Positions 45,601 to 56,920 of a stretch of 64,000 nucleotides of DNA are shown here, piece by piece. The stretch is from NCBI GenBank assembly GCA_000827495.1, contig KN817552.1:62001-126000 (forward strand), written 5' to 3'. Each line of letters begins with the position of its first letter. Position 1 is the first letter of the stretch. A program made the translations under genes and the position numbers. The stretch is from Hypholoma sublateritium FD-334 SS-4 (Eukaryota > Basidiomycota > Agaricomycetes > Agaricales > Strophariaceae). The notes beneath the pieces were generated by a model. It was not told where the DNA came from, searched no databases, and worked only from the letters and a program-made list of their open reading frames with translations.

Positions 45601-46483
45601 CGCTCGATGCTCGAAGCGGTTGGCGAAGCCAAAGTCGGTAATGATAACATTACGGTGCCGATCAAGAAGTAGATTTTCGAGTTTGAGGTCGCGGTGGACG
45701 ATCTTCTTCTGGTGGATATACCAGACCCCTGAAATAAGCTGGGAGAAAAGTTTGGCGGCATCACGTTCGCGAAGGTAACGATGAGCGAGAATGTGGTCGA
45801 ATAGTTCTCCTCCTGAAGCATATTCTAGAATAATTCCAATGTACTTGTCGGTTTCTATCACGTCGTATAGACGGACGATGTTAGGATGTTTGAGTGTCTG
45901 GAGAGGAAATCAGCGCGTCATCGGAAAGTATCAGGAGCTATGGCACCTTTAAAACCTCAATTTCTCGTTCAACCTTGGACAATCGAACTGATGTGTCAAC
46001 GTTGCCACGGCGGATTAGTTTCACGGCAACTTCTTCGCCCCATTGGCTATGAAGGCCAAGCTTGACCTTGCCGAATTCACCTTCTCCCAGTGTTTGGAGG
46101 AGCAGATATGGGCCGAATTTGGGGATCGTTCTTCGGGGGTGAGCTGAGGCATAAGCAACAGCTGCTGGGTGAGAATATACGTCCGTGTAGGGCGGTGTGC
46201 TGTCGTCATGGCTGGAATAAGAGCCTTGCTGTTGGGAGTTGGAAGAAGGCGATAACACGGAGTGAGATGCACGCTGGCGACGGGAGGCTGAGGATGCTGG
46301 AGGTGGATTTTGTGAGGTGGGCGCTGTTGTGTGTGTCGCTACCGAGATTGGGCGTGCATAGGACGATGCTGCAGCTGCCGATTGTGGCGACGATACTGCA
46401 GAACTATTTTGCCGCGATGGCCCCGGGCTCGATTCCATGGATGGTATTTGGAGACTTGTGTGAGGGTTCGTCGTGGGGGCCAT
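42653..46483 (-). CDS. serine/threonine protein kinase, CAMKL/KIN4 type, with KA1 domain
   Basis: Three exons (46483-45947, 45897-43078, 43021-42653) give 1241 residues. The N-terminus is Ser/Pro-rich. The kinase domain runs from about residue 122 to 400, with Gly loop [18 protein letters not shown] lysine, [12 protein letters not shown] catalytic loop, DFGFANRF, and activation segment [20 protein letters not shown]. It also has the KIN4-type insert [21 protein letters not shown] and ends at MRHSWL. A 700-residue Ser/Pro/Thr-rich linker follows. The C-terminus holds a bipartite KA1 region: [16 protein letters not shown] and YKYRCIR, then after a spacer [21 protein letters not shown] and [23 protein letters not shown]4-type kinases act in spindle-position or polarity signalling in yeasts; the role here is inferred. 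The last intron is best taken as 43022-43077. Long antisense frames here are shadows. Confidence 0.88.
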
Positions 46484-48133
46484 CACCAACGTTGCTGAGT
46501 AAACCAGTTATTGCTGGTTTTCTGACACACCAAAAGCGAGATTTAGTCAGCGTTAGCAAGAAATTACCTGGTCCGCATACCTCGAGATATTTAAGGGTGC
46601 GCTGGACGCTGTGAATGGCGAGCGGGAGGAAAATGGGTGGTGACAAGAGCAAAGCCGGATTCAACAAAACGCAACACTTGGTCACCAGCGTGGGAAATTC
46701 CGGTTCTTCTTCGCTTTCAAGTCAGGGGACTCGAGGGAAACCACCAACGCCAACGCCCAGCTTGGAGCTACAGTGAATGAATGGGGTCAAGTTTTTTTTC
46801 TGAGGAAGAGGGCTGTGAAGGGTGAGTCCGCGATAGTCTTCTGTGCATGCTGTACAGCACGTTTCTTGGTTCGATCATTCTCAATTGTCTGATGTTCAAC
46901 CTTCCTAACGACAGAAACAAAAAATCGCTTCCTTCATTCACCGACGCACTGAAGCTATTCCCGGGCCATCATCTCTCTGACAATCAATATTGTCCTCGTT
47001 TTATCTCTACTCGAACACAACCGCCGTGGTTTACCCTTTACCCCACTGACATCATGACCTTGGCCAGCATATGTTTAGCTCGGTCTAGAATGCAAATGGT
47101 TTGATTTATATGAGGCATAAATTTTGCATAAATTGGGTATAAAGTTACTGACACAAACTCATAGGCCAACGCTTCGACCCCTCTTGCTACCCCTAGCGCT
47201 TTGCTTATCACTCACCCGTGAGCTCACATCTGGTCCACTGGTCCGACTCCCGAGCAACGCTCTAAAATTGCTCGAAGGCTGCAAATTTGCTGTGGGGCAC
47301 TGCACTGGCTTGCTGTGCCTGACCTCTTCCGCCTTGGCCGTGTCCTGCCGTGTCATGATCTATGGAAACAAACATATATAAAAACGCTGCTTGCATACTT
47401 GGATCAGGAGTCAGGCATGTCACTGCTCAGCGCAGCAGCTGTGTGCCCCGAGCCATGCATGTCCCGCTACCAACCCGCTACACACCCAGTCGGAGCCTAC
47501 TTTTTGGATTCCATCCATCCCCGGTGAAGACCCTCCTGAAGTCCTTATCTGATTATCATCCCCTGACGGATGGGCTAGGAAAGGCATTACAGCATATGAT
47601 AGAAATCTGATCCTTCCCCACAGCTGATTGTAATTTATCTGATTCTGTCCCCTATCCTCCAGCGAGCGCCTATATCCACGGCAGCTATTGCAACGCTCAA
47701 GTTAGGTTCAAGCTCAAGATGGCCAGAAATGCACCAAGGATGACTGCTTCCTGGAAGAGTCTGTCGCCGGAGAACTCATGGTATGGAGTAGAGTCTACAG
47801 ACTATTTGTATCGGCTAACAAGGCTGACCTACCGAACACGCCAAAAGTGGCTCGATGGACCTTGTTTCCCTCTCTCTCTGAACGCACGATTTTTTGCAAA
47901 CACCACATGAATGCGTACAATCTGGTCTCGTTCTCATATCTCCAGAACATCTGCAGTCCGTGCTCTACGTAATTGGGTCAGCCGGCAATCTTAAGAAAAC
48001 ATGAGGTGTCCACAGCGCCGCACTTGCAAGGGTCGAAATGTGCACGTTTCCTCCGGTATATAATTCATGTAAAATCTAACCCAATCGCCTGATTTTTGCC
48101 CACTTTTCAGTATTGGGTGTTATCGCCTCCACT
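46484..48133. other. 1.65 kb upstream region, no gene supported
   Basis: This lies between the divergent kinase (minus) and FAD oxidase (plus). Frames of 60-90 codons occur on both strands without domain or splice logic. It probably contains the kinase 5' UTR and both promoters. Confidence 0.5.
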
Positions 48134-50160
48134 ATGCTCTCTTGTCTACACCCCTTATACCTCCCTCTTTTTCTGTCGGCATTGCCTAGACTGTGGGCTG
48201 AAAACTCATCCCCATCTCAGAGTGCGTTCTTCCCAGATGCTGTGTGCTTTCGGATCTCCCAAGTGATATCGGCAGCAAGTGCCGTGTACCACCCGGGTGA
48301 GTTCATGTAATCTATTTCGAACTGCTAGGCGGCTGAAAACTGACCCTCATTCGATGGAGAAAGGAGAGGAGCTGTATGAGAAAGGACTGCATCATTATGC
48401 GAGCTCGAGCACTCAGCGCTCAAGATGCGTCGTTGAAGCAGGCACTGTAAAAGATGTCGGAGCCATCGTGAGCAATAAACACATCTAGTTCGCGTGAAAG
48501 CGAATAATCATCGGCCTCTTTCGAAGCTTGTAATTCTCGGAGAGACCAGGACACCCTTCGCGGTACGAGTCATGTCATTATATTTCAGTGTCGTATATCT
48601 GACCCACCTATACCACACTAGGTAAAAGGTGGAGGCCACACGACCAACCCGGGTTTCTCCTCGACACCCTATGTGCACATATCGATGTATCGATTCTCTG
48701 AGATAAAATACGATGACGTTTCCAAAACGGCTGAAATCGGCGCTGGACTAATATGGGACGACGTTTACGCTGCTCTTGAGCCTTTTGGAGTCAACGTTCT
48801 TGGTTCGCGGGTGACTGGGATCGGTGTAGCTGGATTTATCTTGGGAGGAGGTGAGTAATGTTCATTCTATAAAAAAGTCGATGGATTATTTATCAGTTGT
48901 TATCTCAAGGCTACTCTTGGAAGACAAACCAATACGGACTTGCGGTTGATAACGTCGTTGCTTACGATCTCGTCCAGCCCAACGGAAACACCATTACTGT
49001 GACCAACTCCTCAGACCCAGAGCTGTTCTTCGGGTTGAAAGGTGGCATGAATAATTTCGTTGGTATTTTTTTACGGCTTCTCTTTGTACTAAAATAAAGC
49101 AACTTCATGCCATACTAGGGCGTTGTAACAAAGTTCACCATGAGGACCCATCCTCAAACACAAGTTTGGGTAAGTAATCATTCTTGCTTTGTGTGGAGTC
49201 TGCATTCAGTCTTGGTCAAGGGTGGCAGCATATATAATATGGAGTCAGTTCTACCTGATATCGAAGCTGCGACCGTGGCCTTCCAAGAATCCGTGACGGA
49301 TCCTAAAGCCGCAGTAATCATGACATATAACTATGTCCCCAGCGCTCAGCAGGTGACCAGCGCATTTCATATCTCTGGAGCTGTCAAATTGACGCCGGTC
49401 TATCTACGCAGATAATCACTACGCAGATGCTATTTTATGATGCGCCCGAGCCGCCCGCTGGGATATTCGATGCGTTTTTAGCTATCCCATCTGTGCTATT
49501 CGATGTGAAGACGCGGAGTTTCCTATCGCTGATTCATGCCACACCTTCTAACTCTACCATGGGCGCGAGGTATATCTCCTATATCTTACGTTGGCACTCA
49601 TTTGCTGATATGCTATTCTAGAGCAGTGTATCAGGGATTTCCCATTATATCGCTAACGCCATGCATATCGGCCATTCTTGTAAACGAATCCAAGGTTAGA
49701 AATTACACAGATATAATGTGCGCTCTGGTTAACGCTCTAACTACTCTTCGGTGACTCTTAGTTCTGGGGCAAGGCTCTTGCGGATAAAACGGAGGTATCT
49801 CTCTCATACGACATCGAGATGTTCGTCCCTTCGATATATTCACACAACCCCGACAAAACCGCGTTTCCCCCTTCACGTAACCTCTTCTTCCAGCCCTTCA
49901 ACATGGCCTATACGTGGAATTCATCCAAATTTGACGCCGACTTCCACGAGACTGCGATCATTAGCTCAGAGCACATAGTCAAGGCTGCCATCGCCGAAGG
50001 CCAGACTCAATTGGCGAGAGCGCCAAATTACCCCAACTATGCGATCGCCGGGACGCCTTTGCAAGATATGTACGGGGATAACCTTCCTGTTCTGCGGAGA
50101 CTGAAGGCGCGCATTGACCCTTTGGATGTCATGGGTCTTGCAGGAGGTTGGAAGTTCTGA
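48134..50160 (+). CDS. secreted FAD-linked oxidase (PCMH/BBE type)
   Basis: Berberine-bridge-like flavoprotein oxidase of the large agaricomycete family; the substrate (sugar, alcohol or secondary metabolite) is unknown. Signal peptide MLSCLHPLYLPLFLSALPRLWA starts at ATG 48134. After splicing come RSRCVVEAGTVKDVGAI and LVILGETRTPFAVKGGGHTTNPGFSSTP; the His in GGGH is the usual covalent FAD attachment site. The FAD core continues SEIKYDDVSKTAEIGAGLIWDDVY, GSRVTGIGVAGFILGGGYSW, NQYGLAVDNV and FGLKGGMNNFGVVTKFTM. The C-terminus has the BBE-like end (PNYPNYAIAGTPLQDMYGDNLP, RLKARIDPLDVM). About ten exons are needed, with introns of about 50-75 nt and no frame damage seen. It ends 88 bp from the convergent first P450. 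Confidence 0.86.
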
Positions 50161-50248
50161 TACTAATCATATTCGCATAGTAGGAAATCTACTAATGTAC
50201 GTTGATACTCATGATATACCGCCTTGCTGCAAGCGACAAGCGCCAATA

Positions 50249-52237
50249 CTAGGAGCTTCGAGGCGTTATAACCACAGGCAACGGTCCTTTCGCAATGACA
50301 AACCTATCCACGAGAGCATCCTCCCAGCTTTCCGGCTGGAAAGCAGGATCGAAGGTGATATCGAACTGCCTTACCAGAACTGCAGTGATGTAGCGCAGCT
50401 CCTGCATTGCCAATGGTTTACCAGCACAATTTGCAGGTCCATACGAGAACGGAATGAATGCGCCCAGGTCGAGGATGATAGTCGGGTCGTTCTCGATCAG
50501 CCAGCGATCGGGCCAATATTCGTCGGGCCGAGGAGAAAAATAGCTCGGGTGGCGATGCAGTGTATAGGGAGGGATTATAACTGCTGTGCCTCCTGGAATG
50601 AATCTGATGACGAACGGATGAATATTTGCAAGTGAATAAAGCTTATTATAACACCCACGTTTTCCCGTACATATTCCCTTGGCTTCCCAGCTCCGATGCC
50701 CTCTGCAGCGAATTGGGAAGCGGCGGTTGCAGACGAAGGGTCTCATTGCTGTCATAGATGTAAGTATTCCTTTAAGAGGACAATCAAGTCAAATTTACAT
50801 GATAGCGTTCAATAATTTTAGGTCTGGCAACTGTGAAATGTTGACTGGTGCACAGTCCAGGAAAGAAAATACTTCGTCGATCTCTTGACGCAGGCGCTTG
50901 AAATACGACGGGTATCGCAGAAGGTAGTAAATGATGTTGCAGAGAGCCGTCGCCGTTGTATCAGAACCGGCTACGATGGCTAGCACTGAGTTGTTGAATA
51001 TGAATGGAATGAGATCGTTTCTACTGTCGGATTCCAGAGCATTCAACTAGAGAAATAACATTATGCGAAGATGTCCAGCAGCGATTTCTGAATTTACGGC
51101 ATACCATGAAGTAAAAGAAATCGTGCTTTTGAACATCCTGGGCCAGTCGGCGCTGGGCTTGCTGCATGGCAAAAGCAGCGAACTGCTTGATACTGCCACC
51201 GGCAAAAGGAGTTGCATGCATGATTCGAGTCAGCCATGGGACATGTTGAAGGATCGATGGCCAACTGCAAACATGAGTGAGAAAACGAAAATGATTCAGC
51301 TTTTCTGAGACTCCTTACAAGAGCCCATTCTCCATGTTCTTGAATATTCCATCTTTATCGCCATCACGCAGCAAATTGAAGCTATCACCGAAGCTATCGA
51401 TGAAGCAGATTTGTGTGAGATCCCAGATACATTGTATAGGGACATAAACATACGCTATGGTACCCATAAAATCGAATCTATTGGAAAATATTTGAGCAAC
51501 ATAATGATCCAGAACCTGGAATTACATACGAGAGATAACTGATCCATTGGGTAAGATTTATTCGGCCTTTGCGATCCGGAGACGTCTGATACGTGTTCTC
51601 GAGCAGTCCAATGAATTGATTGACCTCGTTGATCAAAGTTTCTTCGTAGGTTTTCAAAGGTGTGCCTTTGAAAGCCTGGTTCCAAGGTTTTCGTAGCTGT
51701 GCATGGCGAACGGGATTTTTCATGCTAATCAATTTGTTATCGTTGTTTTTGTCGGTAGTTGAGCTGAACGAGCGACCATCCCAAACTGATGTACAGAAAA
51801 AAGATAAGATCAATTATACGGTCAGAGAAAGAATAAATGAGCACTTACGAGGTCCTTTGGGTAAACCCGTGGGTCCCAGGATATGTGAAATAAAATCTTT
51901 ATCGCATATTGACAGCTCGTTGGGACCTTCGGGTAGAATGAGGTATATCAACGCCTAAACGACAACGATGCTCACCCACTCGGACGATTGGGCCGTACTG
52001 GAAGTGTAACATCCGATGATAATGGTGCAGTTTCCCTCGATAAGCAATGTAGGCGGTCCATAATTTGGATATCTTGCAGAGAAGCGGTCCCGGATACTGA
52101 GCGAGTGGGTGGAATGGAGAAATACGATAAGTCAAGATAGAGGTTAGGAGAGTCAAGACGAAGATTAAGTATAGATTCAAAACAGAGACTCCTGGATCGT
52201 CTGAACAGTAGGCCAGCATGCAGGGGATCAACCCCAT
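50249..52237 (-). CDS. cytochrome P450 monooxygenase (1)
   Basis: Membrane-anchored P450 in the ER. ATG 52237 opens an N-terminal hydrophobic anchor (VLNLYLIFVLTLLTSIL) followed by the Pro-rich hinge SPFHPLAQYPGP. Later landmarks in order are HAQLRKPWNQAF, GDSFNLLRDGDKDGIFKNME, I-helix AGSDTTATALCNIIYYLLR, K-helix ETLRLQPP (ExxR), PERF-region YFSPRPDEYWPDRW and heme loop FIPFSYGPANCAGKPLA with the Cys ligand. About nine exons are joined by GT/AG introns, all key motifs are present and no frame break was found. Its closest relatives in the window are the P450s at 53746-55821 and 56921-59460, which share the HAQLRKPWN and GPNELS blocks, so all three belong to one family. The substrate is unknown. 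Confidence 0.9.
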
Positions 52238-53745
52238 GGGAACGATTGAACGACGGAGAGAGATTGGTTGTCTGTTTCTAAGCCAAATGTGAGCGAGCTG
52301 GAGGTTTTTGAATAATCAGCGAATATTCTGTTGCATCTCAAAAGTATAGCAAAGAACGTACGATCGCTAGAAAAACATCTACATATTTCACGGACACCAT
52401 TGGGTGCACCCTTGGATCAGTTATACAAGCAGCAGAGCAGTGATAGTCAGACAAAGACAGTGGATGCGACGAAACAATCTTGAATCCCAAGCACTTTTAT
52501 AGTTCGGATGATGTAACTGATTTGTATCGCGCCCAAACGTACACAGTTACTTCCACCAAAGAACCGCAAATTGCAGGGTAGAATTGTGTAAGCTGTCCAT
52601 CTCTCCCGGGACAGAATTGCGCAAACTTCTTTTGGAGTTCTTGCCTTCAATTATTGAGACAGCGAAGCACTGCGTACTACTTCAGTCTTAGCGGTATTGT
52701 AATCGTTGAATGCCAATAAAATGCACATACCAGTTCCCAGCACCAACCCCTACTATGCTAGACTCGAGTCAATGGCCCACCATCGGGGCAGCGCACATTT
52801 GGGGTTTCCCAACTGAGCTAGGCAGAACGTAAATCGGATTACTTAGGCATTTTCATTCTTGAATGTGGGCGACAGTCTGCGACAGTTGGTAAGGACCCAG
52901 GAACTCCACGCGGTACTACCGTTTCTACTCCGATACAACCAATACGCGCATTATCTTCGAATGGTCTTCGAATGGGAAATGAAGTTCTTCAGCTCCGTGA
53001 TGCTTATATATATAGAGTTCATTTAGCCACATTGTGTTAGCATTTGCAGTTACGCCTCTCGATTGAGAGCGGGTAATGCATGCGGGTGATGCGGCGCCCG
53101 AAGACGAAATACCATATCTACGCCTCCACTTCGAGTACCAGAGTTTCTTGTAATTGGTCAAGTCGCGGTCCGGAGGGTGGAGCTGAGGCTTTTTTCTGTG
53201 CTTTGCATTGGATTCAAGCAAGGCCTGTGGCAGGAGCAAGTAGTTTGTAGCAAGGAGGTGCCCCAGAGGTGCCAACAAGTTCGAGAATAACAGGTCGCCG
53301 GTCACCGGTCAACGGCGATCGGCAAATGCCGAAGTGCTTGATCCGATTCTTGCGGCAAGCCAATGCTTGGCCAGTGCCCTGCCAGTGCCAGTGCCGCTTA
53401 ATATTTACGACGAAGTAAGCTCTGGCCTTTAGACCGTCATATTCTCTCAATAACGTTGTAGGGCGTACTGGAATTGAATTCCATAGGGGTACGTGCATTA
53501 CAAGGCATTACAAGACTATCATTACTTAGATCTACATCATAATACACTTGTAATACACTGTAGGTTACTCCACCGTCTCTGGTCTGATATACTATGTAAG
53601 GGACCGTTCAAGTCTCAGCCGATAGCCAGAGTGAGTACTGTATCTAATAACAGAAGCAGATACGAAACTAGCGGAAGCCTAGGAATAAACGATGAATACA
53701 GATCTTGCCCAGATCATCAGACACATGTACCAAGTAAGAGCATCA
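52238..53745. other. 1.5 kb intergenic between two P450 genes
   Basis: This is the upstream region of the first P450 and the 3' flank of the second, both on the minus strand. No P450 remnant or other gene was recognised; frames are under about 130 codons. Confidence 0.5.
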
Positions 53746-55821
53746 CTAGCCTTGAGCTTGAGCCGCTTTCCGAAGCCTCAAGACCACCGGCAGCACACCT
53801 TTCTTAACCACAAATCGGTCCTCCAGCCCCCTTTCCCATGTATCTGCGGAGTAGCCTCCTTCAAATGTCATATCGAATTCCCGCACCAGCATGACTGTCA
53901 GATACCTCAGCTCCAGCAATGCCAAAGCCTTCCCGGCGCAGTTCGCCGGCCCTGTTGAAAACGGGACAAAAGCGGTGTGGTCAAGAACAATATTGTGCTT
54001 CGTCTTCTCGTTCTCGTTCTCAGCCAGTATCCAGCGCTCGGGCCAGAAATCGTCTGGACGAGGCGAAAAATATTGCGGGTGGCGATGAAGCACATACGGA
54101 GGGACAATGACTGCCGTCCCCTCCGGTATAAACCTATCATGTGCCGCAGGCTCTTCAACATCCAAAACAGCAGAAGGTACCATAGTTACTCACTTGTCTC
54201 CTATCAGCTTTCCCCCGCTGTCTTTCGCTGGGGCACGTTGCAGAGAGGTGAGAACAGCAGGTTGAAGACGAAGGGTCTCGTTTCTGGATGTGTGTCAGAT
54301 ACAGGGAAAAAGGAATTCAGTTGTTCGACGTACATAATCGCATTCAGGATCTTCATACTTGATAACTTCGAAGTATCTATGGCTGTATCCTCATCGGCAG
54401 GAAAACAGCCGTCTACCTCACTTGTAAGTTGATTTAAATATTGAGGATGTCGAAGGAGGTAGTATGCAATGTTACTGAGAACCGATGACGTTGTGTCCGA
54501 TCCAGCAACAATTGCCAGAACAGCATTAGACACGATGAGCCGGAAAGGGTCTGTGGTAGAGTCAGGGTCTGTAGCGTCCAGCTACACAAGAAGCTCAGTT
54601 GAAATTAGTGCTAGTTGAGCAGTACGACTCACAAGATAATAAAATAGGTCGCGTTTTTGCACATTGGCTTTTGATCTCAATGTAGCTTGTGTTACAGCAA
54701 AAGCGCCGAATTTACGGAGGTTTGCACCGACGAGGGGCATAGCTCCAAAAATGTCAGCCATCCAAGGGATGTGTTGAATCACCGATGGGATACTTTACCA
54801 TGCCCATCAATTGGCGCGTTCCTTGTAATGCCAAAAGAGAACTCACAATAGAGCTTGCTCCATGGCCGCCCACACTCCGTCCTTATCTCCATCTCGCATG
54901 AGCTCAAACCCTCCTCCAAATCTACGAACAAGAGTTGATGAGAAGAATTTTGTAATGAGATATTTTCAAAACTGTACGCCATGTCACCCATAAAATCGAA
55001 CCTAAGGAAAATAGAAAGAGGAACCAATTCAAAATCCCCGAATTAAGTTAGGTGTGCAATACGCACGAAAAAAAGCTGATCCATTTTGCCAGGTCAATAT
55101 GTCCCTGACGACTGGGAGATTTCTGGACAATCCGGTGTAGATGCTCGATCAATTGCGCAGCTCGCTGTATCATGATATCTTCGTAGTCTTTCATAGGAAC
55201 GCTTCCAAATGCTTTATTCCAGGGTTTTCGCAGTTGAGCGTGGCGTCGAAAGTCGCGAACATTGATAAGGCCGTTTGGAGTAGGAGGTCGGACACGCGGT
55301 GGCGTTAACTGTCGGCCTTCCCAAACTGGGTCCCATGTATAAGAAGTCAAGTCCACATGTGAGCTAAGGTAGAACGTACGAGGACCCTTAGGCATTCCAT
55401 GAGCGCCTAAAATGAAAGGAATGGCATCCTTGTCGATTATTGAGAGTTCGTTGGGACCAACGCGAACGATCGGGCCGTAAATGTTGTGTAGCGCTCTATA
55501 GTAGTGATGTAATTTGCCATGATATGCGACGTATGCCGGCCACATCTTCGAGATCTTGCACATCACAGGACCTGGGTAACCGGCGAGCGGGTGGATCGGA
55601 GACAGTCGGTATATGGCAATCGACGCGAGAAGAGTTGCTACAAAGAGGGGGTACACGCTCGCGGCTACGGTCCACTCGCTTGAGATACTATAAGCAAAGT
55701 ATGCCACGGGCCCGGGAATGGTTAGGAGAGAAAAGAATGGGAGAAGCAGATTTTTCGGCTCATTTTTTCGGAACCATGCATGCGTGGCCTGCAGGACGAG
55801 AGGCAATGTCATATTCCACAT
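53746..55821 (-). CDS. cytochrome P450 monooxygenase (2)
   Basis: Start ATG 55821. The N-terminus has two hydrophobic stretches (LLLPFFSLLTIPGPVAYFAY and VYPLFVATLLASIAIYRL) before SPIHPLAGYPGP. Then follow GPNELSIIDKDAIPFILGAHG, HAQLRKPWNKAFGSVPMKDYE, FGGGFELMRDGDKDGVWAAME, I-helix AGSDTTSSVLSNIAYYLLRHP, ETLRLQP (ExxR), FSPRPDDFWPERW and heme loop FVPFSTGPANCAGKALA. Introns lie at about 55.02-55.07, 54.78-54.92, 54.59-54.63, 54.29-54.34 and 54.14-54.19 kb. All catalytic motifs are intact. It is in tandem with the first P450 and similar throughout, indicating local gene duplication. Confidence 0.9.
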
Positions 55822-56920
55822 ATACTACGCTCGTGAGCGATAAAATGCGCACCAAAGCCAGAACAACATTCAGTAAAATAACATTCGGAATTTTTTTTAC
55901 ATCATTCGCTGGGGATTGAGGCATTTTCATTGTGCAGGGCCAAGTTGATCTTTCGTTGTATTCTTTCGTTGTACAGATTTGCAGGAGAAGGTTAGCAGAG
56001 CATATTTCATGATAATTGGAGGGACTTTGGAAGGACTTACTCCCTACCAATCAAATGTAGAGATATCACTCCCTTTATACTGAGGAATGCGTGGTTGGTG
56101 GAATGACGAAGTTCGGATGATAGTTGACTTGCGTCCCACTTAGGGATTCATGTGACCATGATCTGTAATTAGAACGCAGTCGTTTGATGGTCCGTGGATT
56201 GCCTAAATACAGCCATCGTCATCGACTCTGATAGCCCTTCGAAGCTTCAGATCTCCCGACTCCAATCCTCGGAATAAGAGCGACGAGTACGTAGATTTGA
56301 CAATTCTGATTACCACAGACAGTTTGGATTTTGTCTGTCCCAGTCTCATGTCCAAGAAATCAGCCAAAATTCCGCTATATTACAATTATCTTCTTTACCT
56401 TGTCTTTTTCTGCCGACGAAGGTGATTGTTCAGGCTGTTCGACCAGACGAATATTGCCGAAATTTGCTCCGAGTCCCAGATTGGTGGTGAATTGGCTCAA
56501 TTTGGCAATTACTAGTAAATCAGATTTGATGCGCCACTGGCATGCACAGCATACACCACCGTATGGCCTTGTGGGCCAATCATAGGGTCAAATAGCGACG
56601 GGAATTATGGGGAAATAAGACAATGTGCAATGATCGATGGTAGGCCAATGCAGTAGACCACAAGGCTAGTTGAAATCAAAGGTTATCATGATTGAAGGCA
56701 GACGTTGAACTAGCCAAAAAATGAACTTTTCATGAACCTCGTGCTGCACTAAATTACCTGCTGACCAGAAGTTAATCTTGTGACCATTGTACATGAGCAC
56801 AGCGTGTTATTTTGTACATTAGTATACTGCAATGTCATTCCATGTTTGTTTTATTCTTTATTTGAATACTGAGTATCACGCCCTATCACGCCGCTACAAA
56901 AATATCGGTATTATGAGCAA
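55822..56920. other. divergent promoter region between P450 genes 2 and 3
   Basis: About 1.1 kb lies between two divergent P450 start codons. It is AT-rich with no gene seen and could allow shared control of the pair. Confidence 0.5.
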